A stretch of 34,695 nt of DNA from a bacterium (GCA_029559475.1 JAKQBN010000024.1:1-34695), one strand, 5' to 3'; positions 25,865 through 34,308 are shown, counted from the stretch's first letter. Notes: a model not told the origin generated them from the letters alone. Translations and numbers: made by a program.

Positions 25865-26542
25865 ATGATCGGAACGATAGTAAATACCGGTGCGGTGATA
25901 GCGGGTGGGCTTATCGGCGTTCTTATTCATTCCAGAATGCCTGAAAAGATCACAAAGACCACTTTCCAGGGGATAGGGCTGTTCACGATCTATATAGGAA
26001 TATCCATGGCGTTAAAAACCCAGAACGTCCTTATTATGGTTTTCAGCATAGTTTTGGGCGCAATTTCCGGCGAGCTTATCGATATAGAATCGAAAATGGA
26101 GAAGATCAGCGAATGGGGAAAGAAAAAGATAGGCTCGAAGAACGATAAATTCACTGAAGGTTTCGTAACGGCTTTCATGCTTTTCTGCATGGGTTCGATG
26201 ACGATACTCGGTTCTATCGAAGAAGGTCTGGGAGGCAAACCGACCCTTCTTTTAGCAAAATCTTTCCTGGACGCATTCGGAGCGGTGGCACTGGCAGCAA
26301 CTTTAGGTATCGGAGTAATGTTCTCAGCGGTACCGCTTTTCATTTATCAGGGCGGACTGACACTGCTCGCGGGAGTTGTACAAGGATATCTTACTGACCC
26401 GATGATCGCCGAGGTTTCAGCTGTCGGCGGGCTGATGCTTCTGGGAATGGGAATAACTATTCTCGAGATCAAAAAGCTGAAAGTGCTGAATCTTCTGCCG
26501 GCTCTGGTTTTCGCGGCTGTTTTCGCATATTTTATAAAATAA
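25865..26542 (+). CDS. DUF554 family membrane protein
   Basis: 225 residues, about six or seven hydrophobic segments. The start MIGTIVNTGAVIAGGLIGVL, the middle FMLFCMGSMTILGSIEEGL and PLFIYQGGLTLLAG are characteristic of DUF554 (YdfK / YqgA) proteins, which are inner-membrane proteins of unknown function, possibly transporters. Begins with ATG after a GGGAAAG ribosome site. The ettA gene follows 18 bases downstream, so they are probably one transcript. Confidence 0.92.
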   Translation: MIGTIVNTGAVIAGGLIGVLIHSRMPEKITKTTFQGIGLFTIYIGISMALKTQNVLIMVFSIVLGAISGELIDIESKMEKISEWGKKKIGSKNDKFTEGFVTAFMLFCMGSMTILGSIEEGLGGKPTLLLAKSFLDAFGAVALAATLGIGVMFSAVPLFIYQGGLTLLAGVVQGYLTDPMIAEVSAVGGLMLLGMGITILEIKKLKVLNLLPALVFAAVFAYFIK

Positions 26543-26560
26543 TTCATTTAAGGATATATA

Positions 26561-28231
26561 ATGGCAGACAACAAGATAATATTCTCGATGGAAGGCGTAA
26601 GCAAGATCTACCCGCCCCAGAAAAAGGTGCTGAACAATATCTGGCTTTCCTTCTATTACGGTGCTAAGATAGGCGTTCTCGGGCTTAACGGAGCCGGAAA
26701 ATCGAGCCTGTTAAAGATCATCGCGGGGCTCGATAAAGAGATCGACGGAAAGGTCACTTTCGATAAAGACTACAAGATAGGTTATCTGCATCAGGAGCCC
26801 GAGCTTGACGAAACTAAAACCGTAAAGGAAGTCGTTCAGGAAGGAGTCCAGCACATAGTCGATGTCGTTAAAGCGTTCGAAGATGTCAGCGCAAAGCTAG
26901 GAGAACCTTTATCGGATGACGAAATGAACAAAGCGATCGAACTTCAGGGTGAACTGATGGAAAAAATGGACCATCTTGACGCCTGGGACCTTGATCATAC
27001 GCTCGAAGTGGCCATGGATTCATTAAGATGCCCGCCTGACGACATGCCTGTAAAAGTCCTTTCCGGCGGAGAAAGAAGAAGGGTCGCGCTCTGCAGGCTG
27101 CTTTTAAGCAAGCCTGACATTCTTCTATTAGACGAGCCAACGAACCATCTGGACGCCGAGAGCGTTTACTGGCTGGAACAGTTCCTTCACAATTATCCGG
27201 GTACTGTGATAGCCGTAACACACGACAGATATTTCCTCGACAATGTAGCGGGATGGATACTTGAGCTCGACAGGGGGGACGGCATCCCGTGGAAGGGCAA
27301 CTACAGTTCATGGCTCGAGCAGAAGGCAGCGAGGCTTGCCAACGAGGAAAAGCAGGAATCTAAACGGCAGAAGATCTTAAAGCGCGAGCTTGAATGGACA
27401 AGAATGAGCCCGAAAGCCCGCCAGGCCAAAGGCAAGGCAAGGCTGAACGCATATGAAGCCATGAACAGCGAAGAGGTAAGAGAAAAAGAACAGAAACTCG
27501 AACTTTTCATACCGCCGGGACCCAGATTGGGTGATCAGGTGATCGAGATAGAGAATCTGAAAAAAGGGTTCGGGGACAAAGAGCTCATTGACGGGCTTTC
27601 AATGAAGATCCCCAAGAACGCCGTAGTCGGGATAATCGGTCCGAACGGCGTTGGTAAATCCACATTGTTCAGAATGATAATGGGCGAAGAGAAGCCCGAT
27701 GAAGGCACGATAACGATTGGAGAAACAGTCAAACTAGCTTATGTAGATCAGTCGCATAAGGACCTTATGCCTGATAAGACTATATATGAAGTCGTAAGTC
27801 AGGGACACGAACTTCTTGATGTGAACGGCACTGAGATAAACGCAAGGGCTTATATCAGCAGGTTCAATTTCTCAGGCACCGACCAGCAGAAAAAGATATA
27901 TATGATTTCAGGCGGGGAGAGGAACAGGCTGCATCTCGCCATCACTCTTAAGGAAGGCGGGAACGTGATCCTTTTAGACGAGCCTACAAATGATATCGAT
28001 GTGAACACGCTGAGAGCGCTTGAAGAGGCGATAGAGGATTTTGCGGGATGTGTACTCGTAATATCGCACGACAGATGGTTCATAGACAGGCTTGCGACGC
28101 ACATACTTTCGTTCGAGGATGACGGTCAGGTAGTGTTCTTCGAGGGGAATTTCCAGGATTACGAAGAGAAAAAGAAACAGAGACTTGGAGACATAAGTCC
28201 GAAGCGTCCGAGATTTAAAAAACTGATGTAA
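26561..28231 (+). CDS. ettA: energy-dependent translational throttle ABC-F ATPase
   Basis: 556 residues against 555 for E. coli EttA. Two ABC domains without membrane segments. First: Walker A GLNGAGKSS, signature LSGGERRRVALCRLL, Walker B LLLDEPTNHLD. An arm and interdomain linker with RELEWTRMSPKARQAKGKAR, typical of ABC-F. Second: GPNGVGKST, ISGGERNRLHLA, VILLDEPTNDID. EttA binds the ribosomal E site and couples translation to the ATP/ADP ratio. The subgroup is chosen from length, linker sequence and the ISGGERNR motif. Confidence 0.95.
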   Translation: MADNKIIFSMEGVSKIYPPQKKVLNNIWLSFYYGAKIGVLGLNGAGKSSLLKIIAGLDKEIDGKVTFDKDYKIGYLHQEPELDETKTVKEVVQEGVQHIVDVVKAFEDVSAKLGEPLSDDEMNKAIELQGELMEKMDHLDAWDLDHTLEVAMDSLRCPPDDMPVKVLSGGERRRVALCRLLLSKPDILLLDEPTNHLDAESVYWLEQFLHNYPGTVIAVTHDRYFLDNVAGWILELDRGDGIPWKGNYSSWLEQKAARLANEEKQESKRQKILKRELEWTRMSPKARQAKGKARLNAYEAMNSEEVREKEQKLELFIPPGPRLGDQVIEIENLKKGFGDKELIDGLSMKIPKNAVVGIIGPNGVGKSTLFRMIMGEEKPDEGTITIGETVKLAYVDQSHKDLMPDKTIYEVVSQGHELLDVNGTEINARAYISRFNFSGTDQQKKIYMISGGERNRLHLAITLKEGGNVILLDEPTNDIDVNTLRALEEAIEDFAGCVLVISHDRWFIDRLATHILSFEDDGQVVFFEGNFQDYEEKKKQRLGDISPKRPRFKKLM

Positions 28232-28239
28232 TAAAAAAA

Positions 28240-28263
28240 GCCCCGGTCATCCGGGGCATTTTT
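28240..28263. terminator. bidirectional terminator between ettA and the flavin reductase gene
   Basis: GCCCCGG (28240-28246), loop TCAT, CCGGGGC (28251-28257), followed by T residues; a run of A before it serves the opposite strand. It ends ettA on the plus strand and the oxidative-stress operon on the minus strand. Confidence 0.93.
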
Positions 28264-28788
28264 TTACTTCTCTTCGGCGTGATAATGGGTAGCGTTCTTT
28301 GAGAGCTTCCCTTTCAGTTCCTTGTGATAGAAATCGTAGGTCATAGGCTGGAGATCATGATTTAGGATCTCAGCTTCTGTAACCCTGCCGATAAATACTG
28401 TATGAGAACAGCAGTCATGGCTGTTGATCACTTCACACTCTATGTATCCGCACATTTTATCTTTGATGTACGGTGCTCCGTTTTTTCCGAGTTCATAGCT
28501 GCAGTTCGCAAATTTATCATAGTTTCTTCCGGTCCTGAAACCGAACGGTCCGATATCGGTCATCTCGCACCTGTCGGAAATTATCGAGACAGTGAAAACT
28601 CCGCTTTCCTTAATGCATTCGTGCGTATAGTTATTTTTAGATATACTTATAAGCATTGTTGCAGGATCAGGTGATATTTGCACAACAGTATTCGAGAGCT
28701 GAGCATTGATATTATCGCCTTTCTTTGAAGATACGATATACATACCGTAAGTGACTTTGAACAAGGTTCGAAAATCCATTTTATTCAC
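28264..28788 (-). CDS. flavin reductase domain protein (FMN-binding split barrel)
   Basis: 174 residues of the flavin reductase-like family: VTYGMYIVSSKKGDNINAQL, SPDPATMLISISKNNYTHECI, GVFTVSIIS and FGFRTGRNYDKF. The same domain forms the N-terminal half of high-molecular-weight rubredoxin, which passes electrons from NADH through rubredoxin to flavodiiron protein. Here a separate rubredoxin and the flavodiiron protein are in the same operon, so this may be the NAD(P)H-side reductase; that is inference. It overlaps the preceding gene by eight bases and is the last gene of the operon. Confidence 0.87.
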   Translation of the reverse strand: MNKMDFRTLFKVTYGMYIVSSKKGDNINAQLSNTVVQISPDPATMLISISKNNYTHECIKESGVFTVSIISDRCEMTDIGPFGFRTGRNYDKFANCSYELGKNGAPYIKDKMCGYIECEVINSHDCCSHTVFIGRVTEAEILNHDLQPMTYDFYHKELKGKLSKNATHYHAEEK

Positions 28789-29755
28789 CTTTTCCGCGTC
28801 GTAAGAACTGAACTCTGTCGTAGATGGCGTTATCCTTTCTGCTCAGTTTACCTCTGAAGGCCGAAAGTTCCTTATAATTGTGTTTCTCCATCCATGATCT
28901 AAGTTCATTAAGCGATCTGCCTATTACGTTAAATGAGTTCAGATACAAAGATGATGTCATTTGAACTGCCTTAGCGCCTGCAAGTATCTGTTTTACAATA
29001 TCTTGTCCGTTATGCACGCCTGTAGTGGCAATCAGATCGGTCTCCGCGAAATCCGACATTATCGCTATCCATCTGAGAGAATTTGAGATCTCTGAAGGGG
29101 CAGAATATGGATATCCGCTGATCATCTTCTCATTTTCTATGTCGATATCAGGATTGAATGGTTTATTGAAAAGCACAAGGGCTTTTGCGTCCGTTCTGGA
29201 TATTGTCAGCAGGTCTTTAGCGAGAGTGTCAGAATAATAACCCAGCTTAAATGAGAAAGGTATCTTCAAATGCTTTTTAAGTTCAGCGGCGATTTTTAAA
29301 GCAGTTGAAACGTAAGTATGATCCGTAACGGCTGGATCGGAAGGAAGATAATAGAGATTTATCTCAAGACCGTCAGCACCTGCTTTTTCTATTTCGGATG
29401 AGAACTCCACCCACTTGTCAAAAGAAGCGCAGTTAATACTGGCGATAACGGGTATTTTCACTGCGGCTTTAGCCTGGACTATCAGATCGAGATAATTACC
29501 TACAGCGTTCTTTTCTTCAAAATACCTGACATAATCATTAAGCTCAGGATGCGCGAACGTGCTGCCGATCTCGCCCATGGTGTCGTAAGCATCGTTCATT
29601 ATCTGTTCCTGGAACAGCGATTTAAGAACTACCGCTCCGGCTCCGGCTTCTTCCAGTTTTTTTATGGATTCAACTGATTCGGTATAACTGCATGATCCGA
29701 TAATAAGCGGATTCTTCAGCTTCAGACCGGCTACTTCTACGGACAGATCTGTCAT
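28781..29755 (-). CDS. dihydroorotate dehydrogenase-like flavoprotein
   Basis: 324 residues, a TIM barrel resembling class 1 dihydroorotate dehydrogenase: VAGLKLKNPLIIGSCSYTES at the start, VIASINCASFDKWVEFSSEIEKAGADGLEIN, FSFKLGYYSDTL, ATTGVHNGQDIVKQILAGAKAVQMTSSLY (phosphate-binding end). The usual active-site region after LEINL differs (YYLPSDPAV), so it is probably not a pyrimidine-synthesis enzyme. Such DHOD-like proteins are common in anaerobes and mostly uncharacterised. Its place in the oxygen-defence operon suggests a redox role. Confidence 0.85.
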   Translation of the reverse strand: MTDLSVEVAGLKLKNPLIIGSCSYTESVESIKKLEEAGAGAVVLKSLFQEQIMNDAYDTMGEIGSTFAHPELNDYVRYFEEKNAVGNYLDLIVQAKAAVKIPVIASINCASFDKWVEFSSEIEKAGADGLEINLYYLPSDPAVTDHTYVSTALKIAAELKKHLKIPFSFKLGYYSDTLAKDLLTISRTDAKALVLFNKPFNPDIDIENEKMISGYPYSAPSEISNSLRWIAIMSDFAETDLIATTGVHNGQDIVKQILAGAKAVQMTSSLYLNSFNVIGRSLNELRSWMEKHNYKELSAFRGKLSRKDNAIYDRVQFLRRGKGE

Positions 29756-29769
29756 TTTATTCTCCGGCT

Positions 29770-30222
29770 TTAATTTTCTTTTAAAACGGTCTCGTCGTAC
29801 AGCTTTTCGAATTTAAGCTTGTGATCAGATTCTTCAGCAGCTATTTTGGAGAATAATTTTCCGGTAGGGCTGTCTTCGAATCTAACTGCGAGATCTTCAT
29901 AAAGGGCTTTGGATTTTTCTTCTCTTTTCATCGCGATTATGAGAATATCCTGATAATCCATATCCTGAGACGGTTCTTTTTCAACCATATAATCGGATAT
30001 ATGCAGGTTCTTTATCTGCTGGATGCTGATATTGTCTATACCTTTAGTTCGTATACTGTTCAGCACACTGATGTGGCCCGTTTCCATTGCGGCCAGTTCT
30101 TTAAGCATGTCACGAACACCTGCGAATTTTGTTTTTTCCTGAAGCGCGGTGTAAAATTCAACCGCTTCCTTTTCTCTGTCAATTGCAAAGTCAATAATGC
30201 TGTTCAGACCGGTATTTTCCAT
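29770..30222 (-). CDS. ferritin-like diiron protein, rubrerythrin family without rubredoxin domain
   Basis: 150 residues, four-helix bundle. Diiron ligands can be placed at Glu19, Glu47 and His50 (METGH), Glu101 or Glu102, Glu131 and His134 (EESDH). There is no C-terminal CxxC pair, so electrons must come from another protein. Probably reduces hydrogen peroxide or stores iron. Lies between rubrerythrin and the DHOD-like gene with 14-22 base gaps. Confidence 0.87.
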   Translation of the reverse strand: MENTGLNSIIDFAIDREKEAVEFYTALQEKTKFAGVRDMLKELAAMETGHISVLNSIRTKGIDNISIQQIKNLHISDYMVEKEPSQDMDYQDILIIAMKREEKSKALYEDLAVRFEDSPTGKLFSKIAAEESDHKLKFEKLYDETVLKEN

Positions 30223-30244
30223 ATCCGTCTCCGTTTTATATCAT

Positions 30245-30817
30245 TTAATAAGGTTCTGTATATACTTCGAAATAAGCCTGCGGGTGAAGACATGCAGGAC
30301 ATTTTTCCGGAGCTTTTTTGCCTTCGTGAAGATATCCGCAGTTCAGGCATTTCCAGACTATTTTACCGTTTTTTTCAAAAACTTTTCCCGCTTCGAGATT
30401 TTCATAAAGCTTTTTGTATCTTTTTTCGTGAGCTTTCTCGACCTCGGCGATCTTTTTGAAGCAGAGAGCAATATCTTTAAAGCCTTCTTTCTCAGCGATT
30501 TTTGCGAATTCCGGGTACAAATCCGTCCATTCTTCATGTTCGCCTTCTGCCGATGCTTTAAGATTTTCTAGCGTTGTTCCGATCATTCCAGCCGGATACA
30601 TGGCTGTTATCTCCACCATTCCGCCCTCAAGGAATTTAAAAAATCTTTTCGCGTGTTCCTTTTCATTTAAAGAAGTTTCCGTAAATATCGCGCTTATCGA
30701 TTCAAGCCCTTCTTTTTTTGCCTGTTTAGCAAAATAATCGTATCTCATTCTTGCCTGCGATTCTCCGGCGAATGCTTTAAGCAGGTTCTGTTCAGTTTTT
30801 GATCCTTTAAGTTTCAT
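30245..30817 (-). CDS. rbr: rubrerythrin
   Basis: 190 residues, standard length. Diiron domain: Glu19 (FAGESQA), Glu52 and His55 (NEKEH), and later EGEHEEW and [11 protein letters not shown]-terminal rubredoxin domain with [12 protein letters not shown] and [13 protein letters not shown], four cysteines binding one iron. It reduces hydrogen peroxide to water with electrons from rubredoxin or NADH-dependent reductases, in the cytoplasm of anaerobes. ATG with AGGAGA upstream. Confidence 0.96.
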   Translation of the reverse strand: MKLKGSKTEQNLLKAFAGESQARMRYDYFAKQAKKEGLESISAIFTETSLNEKEHAKRFFKFLEGGMVEITAMYPAGMIGTTLENLKASAEGEHEEWTDLYPEFAKIAEKEGFKDIALCFKKIAEVEKAHEKRYKKLYENLEAGKVFEKNGKIVWKCLNCGYLHEGKKAPEKCPACLHPQAYFEVYTEPY

Positions 30818-30833
30818 GTTGTCTCCTGTAAAA

Positions 30834-31211
30834 TTATTTTATCCACAATCCGTGTATGTTGCAGTACTCTTTTGCTACAAGCTTATCACTGTACTGAACG
30901 CAGAATTCAGCCTGAGGTTTATCGCCGGGCTTAAGATATTTTTTCTGGGTCCATGCGCCGTTCGTGACTTCTATCCACTCGATGTAGTGTTTCTCCTCCA
31001 TCGGATGATCTATAGAGCCGACTTTTACAAGAATTCCTTTATCTGTTTTTTCAATAACCGGAACATGTTTTTCGTTAGAAGCGTCAACCGAGTTTTCATT
31101 TATAAGGTTCATGGGCTGACCGCAGCATACAAGATCGCCGCCTCCTTCATGCACTACTTCAACAATGTTGCCGCACAGTGCGCATTTATAGAATTTCTGA
31201 AATTTTGCCAT
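30834..31211 (-). CDS. dfx: desulfoferrodoxin (superoxide reductase)
   Basis: 125 residues, the usual class I (2Fe) size. N-terminal desulforedoxin domain with Cys10, Cys13, Cys29 and Cys30. The catalytic domain has Glu47-Lys48-His49 (EKHVP), His69, His75, Cys117 and His120 (CNIHGLW), the His4Cys iron centre. It reduces superoxide to hydrogen peroxide with electrons from rubredoxin; peroxide would then pass to rubrerythrin, the next gene. Confidence 0.96.
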   Translation of the reverse strand: MAKFQKFYKCALCGNIVEVVHEGGGDLVCCGQPMNLINENSVDASNEKHVPVIEKTDKGILVKVGSIDHPMEEKHYIEWIEVTNGAWTQKKYLKPGDKPQAEFCVQYSDKLVAKEYCNIHGLWIK

Positions 31212-31236
31212 GATGATCTCCTTTATGTTATCGTTT

Positions 31237-31749
31237 TTATTTTGCAGGAATTAGTGGGGTATAGACTCTCGCTCCAAGATCTTTGTCGAGCATGAATATT
31301 CCGTTCGAATTTTCTTTTATCAGAGTGAGTTTGTCTATAATAGCCCTATCGTTCTCTTCCTCTTCCACCTGCTCGTCTATGTACCACTGAAGGAAATTGA
31401 AAGTAGCCCTGTCTTTTTCTTTCTCAGCCAGATCCACGAGACCGTTTATGCATTTTGTAATATGCTGTTCATGCTTGAGAGTGGCTTTGAATGCATCAAG
31501 CGGAGATTTCCATTTATTATCAGGCTCTTTTATCTCGAAAAGCTTTACTTCTGCACCCTGCGAAAGGAGGTAGTTATAGAATTTCATTGCGTGATCCCTT
31601 TCTTCCTTTTCCTGAACGGACATCCAGTTGGCGAATCCTTCAAGTCCGATATTTGAAAAATATGCCGACATTGAAAGATACAGATATGAAGAGAAAAGTT
31701 CTTCCTGGATCTGTTTATTGATCGCAGCTTCCATTTTTTTGCTAATCAT
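31237..31749 (-). CDS. ftnA: ferritin
   Basis: 170 residues from the ATG at 31749. A start 36 bases further upstream would overlap the flavodiiron gene and lacks a ribosome site, while AAGGAGAGGA precedes 31749 closely. Non-haem ferritin: Glu17 (QEELFSSYLYLS), Glu50 and His53 (EERDHAMKFY), Glu about 94 (KHEQH) and QWYIDEQVEEE. It forms a 24-subunit iron store and removes ferrous iron that would react with peroxide. In the middle of the oxidative-stress operon. Confidence 0.94.
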   Translation of the reverse strand: MISKKMEAAINKQIQEELFSSYLYLSMSAYFSNIGLEGFANWMSVQEKEERDHAMKFYNYLLSQGAEVKLFEIKEPDNKWKSPLDAFKATLKHEQHITKCINGLVDLAEKEKDRATFNFLQWYIDEQVEEEENDRAIIDKLTLIKENSNGIFMLDKDLGARVYTPLIPAK

Positions 31750-31759
31750 GTTCCTCTCC

Positions 31760-32935
31760 TTACAATGATTTATGTTTTTCTTCAAGTGATTCTATCATCT
31801 GATCAAGTTTTTTAAAATCCTCCGCTCTGGGAAGACCCTTTACAAGGACAGGTTCAATAATTTCAACCTTTAAATTCGGTATCAGACCCGCAAGCTGATC
31901 TACCATTTTTCCGCCCCAGCCGTATGAACCGAAAATGGAAACGAATTTGGCTTTCGGCCTTAAGGCATTAGCGAGAAAAGCGGAATAAACAGCGGCAGGA
32001 TGAGCGCCTGCAAGTACTATGGGCGAACCGATAATGATCGTAGATGCGTCAACCAGCGACATCGCAAGCTCTCCGATATCAGTGACGGGCAGATTGAACA
32101 TTTTAACAGAAAATCCTTTCTTTATAAGCCTACCAGTCAGATATTCGGCCATAATTTTCGTACTGCCGTGCATTGAAACGTAAGGTATCAGAACTTCTTT
32201 TTTAACTTTATCGGAAGTCCAGTCCCTGTAGGCGTCAATTATTATTTCGGGCTTATCATAAATTGGACCGTGACTTGGCGCGATCATTTTAATATCATAA
32301 GCAGTAACTTTATCGACATTTTTTGCCACAGTAGTCCTGAACGGCATCATGATCTCGGCATAATACCTTTTAGCTCCGTGTACTACGATAGGATTTTCTC
32401 CGGCGTACAAATCCGATCCTGCGTAATGCGAACCGAAGAAATCGCAGGAGAAAAGAATCTTGTCTTCTTCAAGATAAGTTACCATAGTTTCAGGCCAGTG
32501 TACCCACGGAGTCATAAGGAACCTCAGGGTTTTGTTCCCCAGCGAAAGGGTTTCATTATCTTTTATGACCATGAATTTTTCTTCAGCTATGTGCAGAAGA
32601 TCGATCTCGAAAGCTTTACATTTATCATTCGTTACTACAACAGCTTCCGGGAATTTCTTTAAAAGCATCGGTATAGAACCGGAATGATCCTGTTCGGCAT
32701 GGTGAGTTATAATGTAATCTATCTTTTTGATCCCCAGTTCACAAAGATTCATTTCAAGTTCTGTCCATTTTTCAGGATCCACAGAATCGATCATAGCGGT
32801 TTTTTCACTTCCTTTAATTAAGTATGCGTTATAACTTGTACCGTCAGGAAGCGGAATAAGCTCATCGAAGATCCTTCTGTCCCAGTGGATCGAGCCTACC
32901 GAGAAAATATCCTTTTTAACAGACCTTACAGGCAT
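31760..32935 (-). CDS. fprA: flavodiiron protein (rubredoxin:oxygen oxidoreductase)
   Basis: 391 residues. The metallo-beta-lactamase-like domain has His79-x-Glu81-x-Asp83-His84 (HHAEQDHSG), with later ligands in WVHWPE and CDFFGSH. A flavodoxin domain begins near 252 (VSMHGSTKIMAEYL; GSPIVLAGAHPA). It reduces oxygen (or NO) to water (or N2O). I use the second ATG, 32935, because GGAGG at 32943-32947 is seven bases from it but only one base from the ATG at 32941. The rubredoxin gene, its electron donor, ends only two bases upstream. Confidence 0.95.
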   Translation of the reverse strand: MPVRSVKKDIFSVGSIHWDRRIFDELIPLPDGTSYNAYLIKGSEKTAMIDSVDPEKWTELEMNLCELGIKKIDYIITHHAEQDHSGSIPMLLKKFPEAVVVTNDKCKAFEIDLLHIAEEKFMVIKDNETLSLGNKTLRFLMTPWVHWPETMVTYLEEDKILFSCDFFGSHYAGSDLYAGENPIVVHGAKRYYAEIMMPFRTTVAKNVDKVTAYDIKMIAPSHGPIYDKPEIIIDAYRDWTSDKVKKEVLIPYVSMHGSTKIMAEYLTGRLIKKGFSVKMFNLPVTDIGELAMSLVDASTIIIGSPIVLAGAHPAAVYSAFLANALRPKAKFVSIFGSYGWGGKMVDQLAGLIPNLKVEIIEPVLVKGLPRAEDFKKLDQMIESLEEKHKSL

Positions 32936-32937
32936 GA

Positions 32938-33096
32938 TCATACCTCCTCAAAATCGTCTTTTCCCACGCCGCATACAGGGCATACCCAGTCATCGGGGAT
33001 ATCTTCGAAAGCCGTTCCGGGTTTTATTCCGCCGTCAGGATCTCCCTCTTTCGGATCGTAAATGTAGCCGCATACTACGCACTGATATTTTTTCAT
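32938..33096 (-). CDS. rubredoxin
   Basis: 52 residues: [19 protein letters not shown] at the start, [16 protein letters not shown] at the end. Two CxxCG knuckles bind one iron. Canonical length and aromatic positions. ATG at 33096 with GGAGGAA upstream. It carries electrons to the flavodiiron protein next to it and probably to desulfoferrodoxin and rubrerythrin downstream. Confidence 0.97.
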   Translation of the reverse strand: MKKYQCVVCGYIYDPKEGDPDGGIKPGTAFEDIPDDWVCPVCGVGKDDFEEV

Positions 33097-33146
33097 TTTG
33101 ATTCCTCCGTGTTTTTATATTTAGTCTGTTGTGTTTCTCTTACTTT

Positions 33147-33176
33147 AATATATAAGCAGAAATCATTTAAAATCAA
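33147..33176 (-). promoter_or_regulatory. candidate promoter of the rubredoxin-fprA operon
   Basis: On the minus strand TTGATT (33171-33176), 18 bases, TATATT (33147-33152), about 50 bases before the rubredoxin start. The region is AT-rich and could hold a Fur/PerR site, but I see no clear palindrome at it. Confidence 0.4.
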
Positions 33177-33183
33177 AAGGATT

Positions 33184-33600
33184 TTATTTATTTTTCAGAC
33201 AGTTCTTACAGGTTCCGTAAATATTAACAGTATATTCATCAAATTTATGACCGTTTCTTTTCACGTGATCTAAAAGATCAAAGCCAGACTCGATGTCATA
33301 TATTTTTCCGCATTTGCCGCACAGGAAATGAAAATGACTGCTTTTATCGTAGTCAACTCTCAATTCAGTAGAGTTAACGAATCTCATCGAAGAAATTATG
33401 CCGTTATCAATAAGAGATGATATTACATTATATACTGTCATTTTTGAGATCGCAGGAAATTTTGTTCTGATAAACTCATAAAGCTGCTCGAGAGTAGGAT
33501 GTGTTCTATTTTCGTCAAGATATCTAAGTATCTCAAGCCTTTGCTGGGTAATTTTCATTTTTTTGTCTTTGAGCGTTTTCATGTATTTTGTGTACGGCAT
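33184..33600 (-). CDS. Fur/PerR-family transcriptional regulator
   Basis: 138 residues. Winged helix (ITQQRLEILRYLDENRTHPT; ISKMTVYNVISSLIDNGII) followed by a dimerisation domain with metal sites: HFHFLCGKCGKI and C-terminal GTCKNCLKNK, giving the two CxxC pairs that bind structural zinc. The histidine in HPT and the HFH pair match the regulatory metal ligands of PerR. Standing directly upstream of the rubredoxin-to-flavin-reductase genes on the same strand, it is probably a peroxide-sensing repressor of them. PerR rather than Fur is inferred from context. ATG with AAGGGG upstream. Confidence 0.9.
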   Translation of the reverse strand: MPYTKYMKTLKDKKMKITQQRLEILRYLDENRTHPTLEQLYEFIRTKFPAISKMTVYNVISSLIDNGIISSMRFVNSTELRVDYDKSSHFHFLCGKCGKIYDIESGFDLLDHVKRNGHKFDEYTVNIYGTCKNCLKNK

Positions 33601-33610
33601 ATTTAACCCC

Positions 33611-33623
33611 TTATTAATTATAA
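33611..33623. promoter_or_regulatory. possible Fur/PerR box upstream of the regulator gene
   Basis: TTATTAATTATAA is a near-palindrome (TTAT...ATAA) resembling the AT-rich Fur/PerR operator. It lies 11 bases upstream of the regulator start, suggesting autoregulation. The region is AT-rich in general, so chance is possible. Confidence 0.3.
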
Positions 33624-33702
33624 CATTTACAATTTAATAATTCATACTCACCATGTCAAGTATTATTTTAAATATTTTTTATACTTTCATTAATTTATTA
33701 TC

Positions 33703-33730
33703 TTGATTAATTTTTTCCGGCTGATTAAAT
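33703..33730 (+). promoter_or_regulatory. candidate promoter of the hypothetical gene at 33756
   Basis: TTGATT (33703-33708), 16 bases, TTAAAT (33725-33730), 25 bases before the ATG. Confidence 0.35.
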
Positions 33731-33755
33731 TGATATCACGAATAAAGGCTTGCAA

Positions 33756-34259
33756 ATGATCAAAGACATTATTCTAAGGCAGATGAAGACATATCCGTTT
33801 ATGGAAAAAGAAGATCTTTATAAACTATTATTCCAGTCTTTTATGGGTCCCGGTCATGCGGTGAATAATATTTTTTCAGTCGTTCAGTGGATGAATGACG
33901 AGATACAGAACATGGCCGATTATAATGATACATCAACATATGAAGATCTTGATCCTTCAAACGGAATGGTAAGGGTAAATCTAAGGCCTTTCTTAAAAAG
34001 CGGGGGATCGAAAGAAAAGCTTTTGAACGCATTTATAATGACCGCCAATTCATTTAAAGGAAGCAGGGATAATCTGATAGACGGAATCAAAGAATCTATT
34101 GAATTGTCGAATGGAGGACTTTTACCGTTTGATACGGCTGAACTGAGAGATTTTTTTACAGATCTGGAAAACAGAGGTTTTCCCGCGATTCATCATTCCG
34201 AAAAATACAGATTAAATCATAAACCGGCATACAGAGTGATCCAGAAAAAATATCTTTGA
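33756..34259 (+). CDS. uncharacterised protein
   Basis: 167 residues from ATG at 33756; a TTG six bases earlier is possible, but AAAGG at 33744-33748 fits the ATG better. No family recognised. Mixed helical soluble protein, no signal peptide or membrane helix. Notable stretches: MEKEDLYKLLFQSFMGPGHAV near the N-terminus with a Gly-Pro-Gly-His turn, NGMVRVNLRPFL in the middle and HHSEKYRLNHKPAYRVI at the end. Clustered His and Asp/Glu residues could bind metal, which is only a guess. Single gene divergent from the PerR-type regulator and followed by the tRNA promoter. Confidence 0.8.
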   Translation: MIKDIILRQMKTYPFMEKEDLYKLLFQSFMGPGHAVNNIFSVVQWMNDEIQNMADYNDTSTYEDLDPSNGMVRVNLRPFLKSGGSKEKLLNAFIMTANSFKGSRDNLIDGIKESIELSNGGLLPFDTAELRDFFTDLENRGFPAIHHSEKYRLNHKPAYRVIQKKYL

Positions 34260-34279
34260 TGTTCTTCCCCAAAATTCTG

Positions 34280-34308
34280 TTGACAACAATTTAAATTTAT
34301 ATTATCTT
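34280..34308 (+). promoter_or_regulatory. promoter of the tRNA-Ser pair
   Basis: A consensus TTGACA (34280-34285), 17 bases, TATCTT (34303-34308). Transcription would start near 34315, thirty bases before the first tRNA. Confidence 0.65.
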
